This document shows, one piece after another, positions 1 through 8,624 of a DNA stretch of 64,000 bases. The DNA is from Catellatospora sp. KI3 (GTDB taxonomy: Bacteria; Actinomycetota; Actinomycetes; Mycobacteriales; Micromonosporaceae). Every line of letters starts with the position of its first letter. Position 1 is the first letter of the stretch. The notes below the pieces were generated by a model. That model made no database searches, was not told where the DNA came from, and worked only from the letters and a program-made list of their open reading frames with translations. Location of the stretch: positions 124,001 to 188,000 of the forward strand of contig NZ_JASAMB010000001.1 of the NCBI RefSeq assembly GCF_029948125.1, read 5' to 3'. Position numbers and translations under genes: made by a program.

Positions 1-457
1 CGAACTCCACCGGCACGTCGTCGAGGTCCAGCACCTGCTTGCGCAGCAGCACCGGCTCACCGGCGGACAACCCGAGCGCCGCCCCCACCGCCGTCGGTGG
101 CGCCACCTCCGCCACCTCCAGCAGCCGCGACCGGCCGCGCCCCGACCGGCGTGCCGCCTCGCTCGGCCAGCGTGCGGCCTGGCCCGGCTCGGCGGGCGGC
201 ATGTACGCGGCTGGTTCGACGACCAGCGGCGACAAGTCCCGCACGTACACGCCGAGCCCTGTCCGGCCCACGATGAAGCCCTCGCCCTTGAGTACGGCCA
301 GCGCTCGCTGGACCGTCTGGCCGGTCACCCCGAACCGCTCGATGAGCTGCTGCGTCGACTCCAACCGCGCGCCGGGCGCGAGGTCGCCCGACATGATCAG
401 TGCGCGCAGCACCGCCGCGATCTGCTGATGCCGGGGACGGCCGTCGGCGTCACGCAC
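1..457 (-). CDS. GntR/UTRA-family transcriptional regulator (3' end cut by window)
   Basis: The frame opens with GTG at 457, which overlaps the stop of the upstream minus-strand gene by 8 bases, and runs off the window at position 1. The first ~70 residues form a GntR winged helix-turn-helix: HQQIAAVLRALIMSGDL, then LESTQQLIERFGVTGQTVQ, then a GEGFIVGRTGLGVYVRD wing. After a linker it enters an UTRA effector domain (RSRLLEVAEVAPPTAVG, then EPVLLRKQVLDLDDVPVEF). Such proteins bind operators as dimers and respond to small metabolites through UTRA; the ligand cannot be read here. The overlap implies translational coupling to the HTH-less UTRA protein before it. Family assignment is firm, function is not. 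Confidence 0.85.
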   Translation of the reverse strand, partial: MRDADGRPRHQQIAAVLRALIMSGDLAPGARLESTQQLIERFGVTGQTVQRALAVLKGEGFIVGRTGLGVYVRDLSPLVVEPAAYMPPAEPGQAARWPSEAARRSGRGRSRLLEVAEVAPPTAVGAALGLSAGEPVLLRKQVLDLDDVPVEF

Positions 458-995
458 TCTCGGCTCCCATCGCCATCCGATAGCGGAACACGCGGCCCTC
501 CGGCCGCATGACCATGACTGCCACCTCGTACGGCCGCCCGCCCGCATCCCGGGTCGCCCGCACCAACTCCACCACCGCCGAACCAGCGCCGACGCCGAGC
601 AGGTGTGCCTCGGCAGCCCCCGCGGGACGGACGGTGAGCTCCTCGACGAGCTCGGCCGGCGCACAACCCAGGCTGGCGAGCAGCGTCGGGGCACCACCAC
701 GGATCTTCAACGGCTCCGCGAGCGCCGTTCCGACGGCGAGTTCGCACGGGTAATACGAATCCGCGATCTCCACCGGCGCACCGTCCAGCAGGATGAGCCG
801 CCGACGCAACACCGATCTCGCCCCGAGCAGCGGCTCCACCGCCGGTGGGCTGTCGACCTCGCCGACCCGCAACAACTGCTGCGATCCCGTCCTGCCGAGC
901 TGCCGCGCCTCGGCCGTCCAGGCGTCGGGTGCCCCATCCGGCTGCGGGTGTACGTACGAGATCGAGTCGGCGGTCCACCCGCCCTCAGGTCGCAT
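450..995 (-). CDS. Stand-alone UTRA-domain protein (no HTH)
   Basis: This 181-residue protein is almost entirely an UTRA domain (QLLRVGEVDSPPAVEPLLG, RRRLILLDGAPVEIADSYYP, and the C-terminal VAVMVMRPEGRVFRYRM). No winged helix precedes it. The ATG at 995 is followed directly by a short linker, and only about 100 bp separate it from the divergent gene, so an N-terminal DNA-binding domain is absent rather than missed. It overlaps the complete GntR regulator downstream by 8 bases and resembles that protein's UTRA half. It may be a ligand-sensing partner that modulates the downstream regulator by heterodimerising. That role is an inference from domain content and coupling. Confidence 0.8.
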   Translation of the reverse strand: MRPEGGWTADSISYVHPQPDGAPDAWTAEARQLGRTGSQQLLRVGEVDSPPAVEPLLGARSVLRRRLILLDGAPVEIADSYYPCELAVGTALAEPLKIRGGAPTLLASLGCAPAELVEELTVRPAGAAEAHLLGVGAGSAVVELVRATRDAGGRPYEVAVMVMRPEGRVFRYRMAMGAESA

Positions 996-1027
996 GCGCG
1001 CACTCTACCGCGCGGACCACCTTGATG

Positions 1028-1035
1028 ACTTAAGT
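1028..1035. promoter_or_regulatory. Candidate GntR operator ACTTAAGT in a divergent promoter
   Basis: A perfect palindrome ACTTAAGT lies in the 96-bp gap between the UTRA gene (start 995) and the divergent small gene (start 1092). It sits in a locally A/T-rich stretch with a second TTAAG at 1045-1049. It is the likeliest autoregulatory site of the GntR/UTRA pair. The assignment rests on position and symmetry only. Confidence 0.4.
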
Positions 1036-1091
1036 AGTAAGGCATTAAGGTCGGCAACGACTCTCATCACTGTTCGAAGTGGAGCATCACC

Positions 1092-1427
1092 ATGACCGAA
1101 CGAGTGCTTGCCGACGTGTCCGCACTGCCGTACGGCGAACTCGCCGTCGCGCTCTGCCACTCCCCCATGCCCGACAGCGGACTACGGGTGCACGACATCT
1201 CGGCGCAGCAGATCGCCCAGTGGGCGATGCAGGGCGTCGCCCGACTCGGCGGGGTGAAGCCGGTCGAGACCCTCGCCCAACGCTCACGGGAACTGGGCAT
1301 TCGGCGTGCCCGCCGCCTGGCCGACGCCGATGAGCTGCGCGAGTATGCCGCCATGTGGCCGTCCAGCCGCCGCACGAACATGGCGTGCGGCCTGGCGTAC
1401 CACCTGGTCCGCCTCCGCCTGGGGTGA
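1092..1427 (+). CDS. Small protein of unknown function, divergent from GntR/UTRA pair
   Basis: This 111-residue, mostly helical protein starts at an ATG preceded by GTGGAG. It has no signal peptide, membrane segment or recognisable motif. It contains LSALPYGELAVALCHSP-like hydrophobic patches near the N-terminus and an Arg-rich centre (RSRELGIRRARRLADADELREY). It is transcribed away from the UTRA/GntR genes through the gap holding the ACTTAAGT palindrome, so it is the natural candidate target of those regulators. It ends 18 bp before palindromic repeat copy 1. The family is not recognised. Confidence 0.6.
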   Translation: MTERVLADVSALPYGELAVALCHSPMPDSGLRVHDISAQQIAQWAMQGVARLGGVKPVETLAQRSRELGIRRARRLADADELREYAAMWPSSRRTNMACGLAYHLVRLRLG

Positions 1428-1445
1428 TGGGCGACCCAGCCGCTG

Positions 1446-1509
1446 GTGCAGTTTCGGGGAAAGTGCAGGAATCTTGGGGCGGATTCCTGCACTTTCCCCG
1501 AAACTGCAC
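1446..1509. repeat. Dispersed palindromic element, copy 1 (perfect 28-bp arms, 8-bp loop)
   Basis: Two perfectly complementary 28-base arms enclose an 8-base loop (TTGGGGCG). The core is GTTTCGGGGAAAGTGCA. Related copies lie at 19103, 23651, 39325 and 55500. This copy sits between convergent genes, where it could also terminate transcription, but other copies lie in divergent and co-directional gaps, so termination is not its only explanation. Confidence 0.95.
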
Positions 1510-1537
1510 GCACGCCCCGCGCCCCGCGGCGCGGCGG

Positions 1538-3649
1538 TCAGGCCTCCTTGAGGCCGTAGCGGCGGTAGACGAGGTTCAGGCGGCCCGGGGCCCACCAGTT
1601 CCAGCGGCCCAGCAGGCGCATCGTCGCGGGCACCAGCACCGCCCGTACCAGGGCCGCGTCGATGGCTACGGCCACCACCATGCCCACCCCGAGCACCTTG
1701 ATCGTGGTCGTACCCCCGGTGGCGAACCCGCCGAGCACCACCATCAGCAGCAGTGCCGCGGCCGTGATGATCCCGCCGGTACGCTGCAGCCCCGACGCCA
1801 CCGCCTGCGTGTTGTCCCCGGTGGCGTCCCACTCCTCGCGCACCCGCGACAGCAGGAACACCTCGTAGTCGGTGGCCAGCCCGAACAGCACCGCGAGCAT
1901 CAGCACCATGTTGCCGGGCTCCAGGAACCCGGTGACGGTGAAGCCGAGCCACTCGGACAGGTGACCGTCCTGGAAGATCCACACGACCACGCCGAACGAC
2001 GCCCCGATCGAGATCGCGTTCATCACGATCGCCTTCAGCGGCAGCACCACCGATCCGAAGGCCAGGAACAGCAGCAGGAACGTGCTGAGCGCGACCATGC
2101 CGAGCATCCACGGCAGCCGCTGCCCGATGGTGTCGAGCTGGTCGAGGTCGGCCGCGGGCCGCCCGCCGACCATGACCGTGGCGCCGGCCGGGGCGGGCAG
2201 GTCGCGGATGGCCCGGACCACGTCGCGGGCGTGCGGCGAGGCGGCCTCACCGGGGTAGGCGACCGAGATCAGGGTGCTGTCGCCGCGCTGGGCGGTGATC
2301 CGGGCGTCGGTGACGTCGGGCAGCGTCTTGATCACTGCCGCGAGGCCGTCGGCGCCGGGGCCGGTGACCAGCACGCTGATCGGGGCGGCGCTGCCACCGG
2401 GGAACTCGTCGGCGAGCCGGGCGGTGACGGTGCGCGACTCGGTGCCCTCGGGCAGCACCCGCTCGTCGAACCCGCCGAACTGGGCGCGCAGGAACGGGGT
2501 GGCGGTGAGCAGCAGGATCGCGGCGACGCCGAGCGCGTACAGCACCGGGCGGCCCATGACGCTGCGGGCGATCCGGGCCCAGCCGCCCTCGGCCCGCGGC
2601 CGGGCGCGGAACAGTCGCGGCAGCGGTACGCGCAGGGCGTTGATCTTCGGGCCGAGCACCGCGAGCAGGGCGGGCAGCGCGGTGAGGGCGGCGAGCATCG
2701 CCACCAGCACGGCCGCCATGCCGCCCCAGGCCATGGACTTGAGGAAGGCCATCGGGAAGATCAGCAGGCTGGCCAGCGCGAGCGCGACGGTGAGTCCGGA
2801 GACCGCGACGGTACGCCCGGCGGTGGTCAGCGTCGCGGCCACGGCCTCGGCGGGGGTACGCCCCGCCGCCAGCTCCTCCCGGAAGCGGTTCACCACGAAC
2901 AGGGCGTAGTCGATCGCCATGCCCAGCCCCAGCATCGTGATGATGTTGACGGCGAACACGGACACCTCGGTGACCTGCGCGATCAGCCGTACCGCGGTGA
3001 AGGCGCCGAGCACCGCGAGGATGCCGACGAACAGCGGCGTCGCGGCGGCGACCAGGCCCCGGAAGATGAAGACGAGCAGCACCAGCAGGATCGGCATGCT
3101 GATCAGCTCGGCCATCGTGATGTCCTCGCTGATCTGGTCGTTGGCGTCGTCGAGGAACGGGATCAGCCCGCCGACCTCGGTCTTGAGCCCGCCCCCGGCC
3201 CGCAGCGCCGTCTCGATCGCCGCCAGGTCGGCGAGCTTGTGGTTCTCGTCGCCGTCGCGCAGCTGGATCGCGACGTACGTGGCGTGCCGGTCGGCGGAGA
3301 AGAACACCGGCGGGGCGCCCTGGGCGTAGCCGGTGGCGACGCTGGTGACCTCGGTCCGGCCGGACAGGCCGGTGGCGACGGCGCCGACAGCCTGCTGGAA
3401 CGCGGGGTCGTCGACGGCGAGGCGGTCGGAGCTGTACAGCGCGAGAACGTCGATGTTCTGCCGCCCGAGCGAGGCTGTGATCTGCGCCTGGGCCTTGCTG
3501 GACGGGCTGCCCGGGTCGTCGAAGCCGCCGCTGGTCAGGTCGTTGAACACGGCCCCGCCCCAGGTCCCGCCGATGACCACCACGGCCGCCGCCGCGATCA
3601 GCACCCACCAGCGCAGCCGTACGACGGCGCGCCCCCACCACGCGAACAT
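1538..3649 (-). CDS. MMPL/RND-family membrane transporter
   Basis: A 703-residue MMPL-type protein. It has a first transmembrane helix (~11-33), a large extracytoplasmic domain, a block of helices with the family's LGLGMAIDYALFVVNRFREEL motif, then a second extracytoplasmic loop and a second helical block containing the analogous GLATDYEVFLLSRVREEW. This duplicated architecture is diagnostic of MMPL exporters, which use proton motive force to move lipids or hydrophobic drugs. The ATG at 3649 was chosen because GGAGGA lies 7 bases upstream; an ATG 12 bases earlier overlaps that ribosome-binding site. It is transcribed divergently from a TetR regulator with a palindromic operator between them, so repression by that regulator is expected. 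The substrate is unknown. Confidence 0.92.
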   Translation of the reverse strand: MFAWWGRAVVRLRWWVLIAAAAVVVIGGTWGGAVFNDLTSGGFDDPGSPSSKAQAQITASLGRQNIDVLALYSSDRLAVDDPAFQQAVGAVATGLSGRTEVTSVATGYAQGAPPVFFSADRHATYVAIQLRDGDENHKLADLAAIETALRAGGGLKTEVGGLIPFLDDANDQISEDITMAELISMPILLVLLVFIFRGLVAAATPLFVGILAVLGAFTAVRLIAQVTEVSVFAVNIITMLGLGMAIDYALFVVNRFREELAAGRTPAEAVAATLTTAGRTVAVSGLTVALALASLLIFPMAFLKSMAWGGMAAVLVAMLAALTALPALLAVLGPKINALRVPLPRLFRARPRAEGGWARIARSVMGRPVLYALGVAAILLLTATPFLRAQFGGFDERVLPEGTESRTVTARLADEFPGGSAAPISVLVTGPGADGLAAVIKTLPDVTDARITAQRGDSTLISVAYPGEAASPHARDVVRAIRDLPAPAGATVMVGGRPAADLDQLDTIGQRLPWMLGMVALSTFLLLFLAFGSVVLPLKAIVMNAISIGASFGVVVWIFQDGHLSEWLGFTVTGFLEPGNMVLMLAVLFGLATDYEVFLLSRVREEWDATGDNTQAVASGLQRTGGIITAAALLLMVVLGGFATGGTTTIKVLGVGMVVAVAIDAALVRAVLVPATMRLLGRWNWWAPGRLNLVYRRYGLKEA

Positions 3650-3683
3650 CGGTTCCTCCATTAGTTCGCTATGCTGTTTACGC

Positions 3684-3697
3684 CACTCAGCTGAGTG
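3684..3697. promoter_or_regulatory. Palindromic TetR operator candidate
   Basis: The perfect 14-bp palindrome CACTCAGCTGAGTG is centred between the divergent MMPL gene (start 3649) and TetR gene (start 3747). It is flanked by GTTTAC at 3676 and GTGTTTAC at 3702, which extend partial symmetry. Position and symmetry fit a TetR site controlling both genes. Confidence 0.65.
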
Positions 3698-3746
3698 AAC
3701 GGTGTTTACTTTCGCGGACGATGTTCACGGCAGTCAAGGGAGCTTC

Positions 3747-4451
3747 ATGTCGGACACCTCACACCGCCGCGAGCGCCTACGCGAACGCACCGTCACCGAG
3801 ATCAAGGAGCTGGCGCGGGCCCAGCTGGTCGCGGCCGGTCCGGCGAGCATCTCGCTGCGGGCCATCGCCCGCGACATGGGCATGACCGCAGCCGCGCTCT
3901 ACCGCTACTTCCCCGCCCTGGACGCCCTGGTCATCGACCTGTGCACCGACCTCTACGGCGAGCTGCGCCAGGCCTGCGAGGCCGCCCGCGACGCGCTCGG
4001 CCCCGGCGCCGACGCGGTCCCGCGCCTGGTCGCCATGGCCCGCGAGCTGCGCCGGTGGGCGCTGGACCACCGCGCCGAGGCGACCCTGATCTTCGGGCCG
4101 CCGCTGCCCGGCGTCGAGCAGTTCCACGAGCTGTGCGTCGACCTGGAGCACGCGGGCGCCCGGTTCGGCGTGATCTTCATCGAGCCGATGACGGAGCTGT
4201 GGCGCGACGGCCGCCTGCCGGCCCTGGGCCACGTCGACCTCGCCCACCTGGACCGGGCCCTGCCCAACCTGCCCGACCTCCCGGTCGAGGTGGCCGCGGT
4301 CTTCCTGACCTCCTGGACCCGCCTGTACGGCGTGCTCGCGGCCGAGCTGTTCGATCAGCTCAGCTGGACCGGAGTGGACACCGAGCCGCTATTCGAAGCG
4401 GAGATCGCGTTCTTCTCGGCGCAGGTCAAACCCCCGTCCGTGGCCCGTTAA
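3747..4451 (+). CDS. TetR/AcrR-family transcriptional repressor
   Basis: A 234-residue protein. Its N-terminal helix-turn-helix at residues ~35-55 (ISLRAIARDMGMTAAALYRYF) matches the TetR signature, followed by a helical ligand-binding domain. The ATG at 3747 is preceded by AAGGGAG at good spacing; an ATG at 3702 in the same frame lacks one. The C-terminal half (WALDHRAEATLIFG, VFLTSWTRLYGVLAAELF) resembles the WHG/TetR_C_13 type. It lies divergent to the MMPL exporter, the classic arrangement for a ligand-responsive efflux repressor. The inducer is unknown. Confidence 0.92.
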   Translation: MSDTSHRRERLRERTVTEIKELARAQLVAAGPASISLRAIARDMGMTAAALYRYFPALDALVIDLCTDLYGELRQACEAARDALGPGADAVPRLVAMARELRRWALDHRAEATLIFGPPLPGVEQFHELCVDLEHAGARFGVIFIEPMTELWRDGRLPALGHVDLAHLDRALPNLPDLPVEVAAVFLTSWTRLYGVLAAELFDQLSWTGVDTEPLFEAEIAFFSAQVKPPSVAR

Positions 4452-4486
4452 CTGATTGACGGCTCAGGAAGGTAGGCTCGCCCGCT

Positions 4487-6961
4487 ATGACGAGCAACAC
4501 ACTCGCCCCGAACCTGCCCGACCGCGCCCGCGTGGTGGTCGTGGGCGGCGGGGTCATCGGCACCTCGGTCGCGTACCACCTGGCGCACATGGGCTGCAAG
4601 GACGTCGTGCTGCTCGAACGCGACCGGCTGACCTCCGGCACCACCTGGCACGCGGCCGGGCTCATGGTCACCTTCGGCTCGCTGTCGGAGACGTCGACCG
4701 AGATGCGCAAGTACACCCGCGACCTGTACAGCCGGCTGGAGGCCGAGACCGGCCTGGCCACCGGCCTCAAGCAGTGCGGTTTCGTGCAGGTCGCCACCGA
4801 CCGCGACCGGCTGGAGGAGTACCGGCGCGTGTCCGCGTTCAACCGGCACTGCGGCGTGGACGTGCGGGAGATCTCGCCCGGCGAGGTGAAGGGCCTGTTC
4901 CCGCTCGCGAAGACCGACGACGTGCTGGCCGGGTTCTACGTGGCCGAGGACGGGCGGGCCAACCCGGTCGACGTCACCATGTCGCTGGCCAAGGGCGCCC
5001 GCCAGCAGGGCGTACGGATCATCGAGGGGGTCAGCGCCACCGGGTTCACCACCAAGGGGGGCGCCGTCACCGGCGTGCGCACGCCGTACGGGGACATCGA
5101 GGCCGAGTTCGTGGTCAACTGCGCGGGCATGTGGGCCCGGCAGCTCGGCGAGAAGGCCGGGGTCAGCATCCCGCTCCAGGCCGCCGAGCACTACTACCTG
5201 ATCACCGAACCGATCGACGGCATGCACGGCGACCTGCCGGTGCTGGAGGACCCCTCGTCGTACGGCTACTTCCGCGAGGAGGGCGCCGGGCTGATGATCG
5301 GCCTGTTCGAGACGCTGTGCGCGCCCTGGAAGGTCGAGGGCGTGCCCGACTCGTTCTCCTTCGGCGAGCTGCCCCCGGACTGGGACCGGATGGCGCCGTA
5401 CCTGGAGAAGGCGATGGCCCGCATCCCGATCTCGGCGGAGGTCGGCGTACGCAAGTTCTTCTGCGGCCCGGAGAGCTTCACCCCGGACCTCGCCCCCGTG
5501 TTCGGCGAGGCGCCCGAGCTGAAGAACTACTTCGTCGCCGCCGGGCTGAACTCGATCGGCATCCTCACCGGCGGCGGCATCGGCCGCGCGCTGGCGCACT
5601 GGATCCTCAACGGCCGCCCCGACATCGACGTGACCGGCATGAACATCGACCGGCTGCACGCGTACCAGAGCAATCCGGAGTACCGGGCCACCCGCACCGT
5701 CGAGTCGCTGGGCCTGGTCTACGAGCCGCACTACCCCGGCCGGGCCATGCAGACCGCGCGCGGGGCGAAGCTGTCGCCGATCCACGCCCGGCTGGCCGGC
5801 CAGCGCGCCTACTTCAAGGACGTCAGCGGCTGGGAGAGCCCCGACTGGTACGCCACCGCCGGCATGCAGCCGAGGATCGAGAAGCTGTCCTGGGGGCGGC
5901 AGAACTGGTTCGCGACCTGGGCCGAGGAGCACCGCGCCGCCCGCGAGAACGTGATCCTGATGGACATGTCGTTCATGGCGAAGTTCCTGGTGCAGGGGCG
6001 CGACGCCGGGGCGGCGCTGGAGCGGCTGTCGGCCAACCGGGTGGACGGGGAGCCCGGCACGATCACGTACACCCAGTGGCTGAACTCCGGCGGGCTGCTG
6101 GAGGCGGACCTCACCGTCACCAAGCTCGACGACGAGAAGTTCTGGGTGGTCGCCTCCGACACCGCGCACCGGCACGTCGAGACGCGGATGCGCCGGCACT
6201 TCGCCGAGACCGGGGCGCACGCGTTCGCGACCGACGTGACCGGGGCGTACGCCCAAATCAACATCCAGGGGCCCCGCTCGCGCGAGCTGCTCGCGGCCGT
6301 GACCACGGCGGACATGGGCAACGAGGCGTTCCCGTTCCGGCACGCCCGCGAGATCGACCTCGGCTTCGCCCGCGCCCTGTGCATCCGCATCACCTACCTG
6401 GGCGAGCTCGGCTACGAGCTCTACATCCCGGCCGAGCAGGCCGTGTACGTGTATGACCGGCTGACCGCCGCCGGTGCCCCGCTCGGGCTGCGGCACGCCG
6501 GGCTCAAGGCGCTGTCCAGCCTGCGGATGGAGAAGGGGTACCGCGACTACGGCCACGACATCGACAACACCGACTCGGTGCTGGAGGCGGGGCTGGGGTT
6601 CGCGGTCGCGCTGGACAAGCCGGGCGGGTTCATCGGGCGCGAGGCGGTGCTGGCGAGGAAGGCCGCGGGGCCGCTGACCCGGCGCCTGCTCCAGATCCTG
6701 GTCACCGACCCGGAGCCGCTGCTGTACCACGCCGAGGTGGTGCGTCGTGACGGCGTGGAGGTGGGTTACATCCGCGCGGCGTCGTACGGGCACACGCTCG
6801 GCGGGGCGGTCGGACTCGCGATGATCGAGGCGGGGCAGCCGCTGGACCAGGCGTGGATCGACTCGGGGACGTGGACGGTCGAGGTGGCCGACCGCCTGTG
6901 GCCCGCGACCGCCAGCCTCCGCCCCCTGTACGACCCGAAGAACGACCGCATCAAGCTCTGA
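4487..6961 (+). CDS. FAD-dependent dehydrogenase fused to GcvT domain (dimethylglycine/sarcosine dehydrogenase-like)
   Basis: This 824-residue enzyme has an N-terminal DAO/FAD domain with the dinucleotide motif VVVGGGVIGTSVAYHLA (residues ~17-33). TSGTTWHAAGL follows, in which His55 corresponds to the histidine that carries covalent FAD in dimethylglycine and sarcosine dehydrogenases. A FAO_M-type linker follows, then aminomethyltransferase (GcvT) and GcvT C-terminal domains from ~430 to the end (LGELGYELYIPAEQA, GLKALSSLRMEKGYRDYGHDI). The family N-demethylates glycine derivatives and passes the methyl carbon to tetrahydrofolate. No partner genes for choline or betaine breakdown are adjacent, so the exact substrate is open. 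Length fits the monomeric family. Confidence 0.88.
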   Translation: MTSNTLAPNLPDRARVVVVGGGVIGTSVAYHLAHMGCKDVVLLERDRLTSGTTWHAAGLMVTFGSLSETSTEMRKYTRDLYSRLEAETGLATGLKQCGFVQVATDRDRLEEYRRVSAFNRHCGVDVREISPGEVKGLFPLAKTDDVLAGFYVAEDGRANPVDVTMSLAKGARQQGVRIIEGVSATGFTTKGGAVTGVRTPYGDIEAEFVVNCAGMWARQLGEKAGVSIPLQAAEHYYLITEPIDGMHGDLPVLEDPSSYGYFREEGAGLMIGLFETLCAPWKVEGVPDSFSFGELPPDWDRMAPYLEKAMARIPISAEVGVRKFFCGPESFTPDLAPVFGEAPELKNYFVAAGLNSIGILTGGGIGRALAHWILNGRPDIDVTGMNIDRLHAYQSNPEYRATRTVESLGLVYEPHYPGRAMQTARGAKLSPIHARLAGQRAYFKDVSGWESPDWYATAGMQPRIEKLSWGRQNWFATWAEEHRAARENVILMDMSFMAKFLVQGRDAGAALERLSANRVDGEPGTITYTQWLNSGGLLEADLTVTKLDDEKFWVVASDTAHRHVETRMRRHFAETGAHAFATDVTGAYAQINIQGPRSRELLAAVTTADMGNEAFPFRHAREIDLGFARALCIRITYLGELGYELYIPAEQAVYVYDRLTAAGAPLGLRHAGLKALSSLRMEKGYRDYGHDIDNTDSVLEAGLGFAVALDKPGGFIGREAVLARKAAGPLTRRLLQILVTDPEPLLYHAEVVRRDGVEVGYIRAASYGHTLGGAVGLAMIEAGQPLDQAWIDSGTWTVEVADRLWPATASLRPLYDPKNDRIKL

Positions 6962-6996
6962 CCCGCCCCGGGGCAGCCCGCCGACCCTCGCCCCAG

Positions 6997-7063
6997 CATT
7001 GACGTTGGCCTATCCAGAGGACACTTTTCGGAGATTCGTGCTCTAGATAGGCCAGCGTCAATG
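6997..7063. terminator. 67-bp imperfect palindrome between convergent genes
   Basis: The outer arms are CATTGACGTTGGCCTATC and its near-complement GATAGGCCAGCGTCAATG, pairing over 18 bases with one G-T mismatch. A 31-base centre has further partial complementarity. It lies between the 3' ends of the dehydrogenase and protease genes and probably acts as a bidirectional terminator. Its sequence is unrelated to the 1446-type element. Confidence 0.75.
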
Positions 7064-7098
7064 GCAACACGGGCGTGACGAGCACCGCCGCAGGATGG

Positions 7099-8286
7099 TC
7101 AGAAGTTGGCGGTGTAGAGGAGGCGGTTCGGGGAGCCGCTGCCCGGGGAGCCGACCACACCCGTGGTCGCGTTGGCGATCAGCGCCTGCTGCACCTGGGC
7201 CGGCGTGGCGGTCGGGTTGCTCTGCAGGTACAGGGCTGCGGCGCCGGTGACGTGCGGGGTGGCCATCGACGTACCGCTGATCGTGTTGGTGGCCGTGTCG
7301 CCGCCGAACCACGACGACGTGATGTCCACGCCCGGCGCGAAGATGTCGACGCAGGTGCCCCGGTTGGCCCAGCTCGGCTTGGCGTCGTTGCCCTGCGTCG
7401 CCGACACCGTGATCGCCTCGGGCACCCGGGCGGGCGAGTAGTTGCACGCGTTGGCCGCGAAGATGCCCAGGATGCCGTTGCCCGCCGCGATGGCGTACGT
7501 GACCCCGTCGGCGATCGACGCCTTGACCGCGTTGTCCAGCACCGTGTCGGCGCTGCCGCCGAGGCTCATGTTCGCGACCGCGGGCTCGCCCGGGTCGTGG
7601 TCGGCGGTGACCCAGTCGATCCCGGCGACGACCTGCTCGGTGGTGCCGCTGCCCTCGGCGTCGAGCACCCGTACCCCGACCAGGGTCACCTCCTTGGCCA
7701 CGACGTAGGTGGCGCCGCCGACGGTGCCCGCGACGTGGGTGCCGTGCCCGTTGGCGTCGTCGGCGCTGCCGCCGTCGACGGCGTCGAAGCCGGAGACGGC
7801 CCGGCCGCCGAACTCGCCGTGTGAGAACCGGATGCCGGTGTCGATGATGTACGCCCGTACCGACGAGGCCGTGGTGTTGTAGGCGTAGGAGTTGCTCAGC
7901 GGCAGGTTCCGCTGGTCGATGCGGTCGATGCCCCAGGTGGCGGGCGACTGGGTGGCCGAGATCCGGTGGATGAGGTTCGGCTGGACGTACGCCACGCTCG
8001 GCTCCGCGGCGATGCGCCGGGCGGCCCGCTCGCTGCCCTGGATCGAGAAGCCCCGCAGCCCGGCCGCGAAGCTGCGGCGCACCGCGGCGCCGTGGCGCTC
8101 GGCCAGCGCGGCGGCGTCCGCCTTACTGCCGTCCTTGAAGACGACGATGTAGCTGCCGGGTACGGCCTCGCCGCCGACGGCGAGCAGCGGCGCCTCCGGT
8201 GGCGCGGCGGCGGCCGCGGCGGGCACGGCCGTGACGCCGGTGACGGCGAGCGCGGCGGCCAGCACGAGCATCCTGGTACGACTCAT
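7099..8286 (-). CDS. Secreted subtilisin-like (S8, proteinase K/aqualysin-type) serine protease
   Basis: A 395-residue preproenzyme. It has a signal peptide (MSRTRMLVLAAALAVTG to the AAAAA region, ~1-28), an I9 inhibitor propeptide (PGSYIVVFKDGS, ~43-108), then an S8 domain. The catalytic triad is visible as Asp149 (YIIDTG), His181 (NGHGTHVAG) and Ser340 (GTSMATPH), with the oxyanion Asn270 in AAGN. There is no C-terminal carbohydrate-binding or P domain; it ends LLYTANF. The ATG at 8286 follows GGGAGGAACCG, whereas longer in-frame starts would bury the signal peptide. It is expected to be secreted and self-processing. It is monocistronic and convergent with the dehydrogenase gene. Confidence 0.94.
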   Translation of the reverse strand: MSRTRMLVLAAALAVTGVTAVPAAAAAAPPEAPLLAVGGEAVPGSYIVVFKDGSKADAAALAERHGAAVRRSFAAGLRGFSIQGSERAARRIAAEPSVAYVQPNLIHRISATQSPATWGIDRIDQRNLPLSNSYAYNTTASSVRAYIIDTGIRFSHGEFGGRAVSGFDAVDGGSADDANGHGTHVAGTVGGATYVVAKEVTLVGVRVLDAEGSGTTEQVVAGIDWVTADHDPGEPAVANMSLGGSADTVLDNAVKASIADGVTYAIAAGNGILGIFAANACNYSPARVPEAITVSATQGNDAKPSWANRGTCVDIFAPGVDITSSWFGGDTATNTISGTSMATPHVTGAAALYLQSNPTATPAQVQQALIANATTGVVGSPGSGSPNRLLYTANF

Positions 8287-8564
8287 CGGTTCCTCCCCTG
8301 CCGGACCGGTCGGCCGGGTGGCTGACGACCACCGCCCCGACCGGCTACTGGTGTGAGGAGGAACGTATACAACGCCCATAAATATAGGAAGACATGAGTG
8401 TTTCGATGCACCCGGATTCACCCGAAAAGGTAGAGCCGCCCCGCCTCGGCCCTCAGTGAATCCTCAAACCAGCCTTGACCTGCGCCGCCGCGCCGACGCC
8501 CAGCCCAGTTCGAATCCGGCGGCACACCCCCGCCAGGTCCCCGAACCCCACGTTCCGACCCAGA

Positions 8565-8594
8565 AACGCCGATCTCCTTTCGAAGATCGGCGTT
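8565..8594. terminator. 11-bp-stem hairpin downstream of the MBL/Rieske gene
   Basis: AACGCCGATCT pairs with AGATCGGCGTT across the loop CCTTTCGA. It lies about 120 bp beyond the stop of the minus-strand MBL/Rieske gene and could be its terminator, though there is no long U-tract. Confidence 0.5.
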
Positions 8595-8607
8595 CAGTGT
8601 CGTTTGC

Positions 8608-8624
8608 TGTGGTTCGAGACCACA
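8608..8624. repeat. 17-bp inverted repeat TGTGGT-TCGAG-ACCACA
   Basis: Perfect 6-bp arms flank TCGAG, 13 bp from the preceding hairpin. It could be an operator or part of a double terminator. The role is unknown. Confidence 0.45.
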
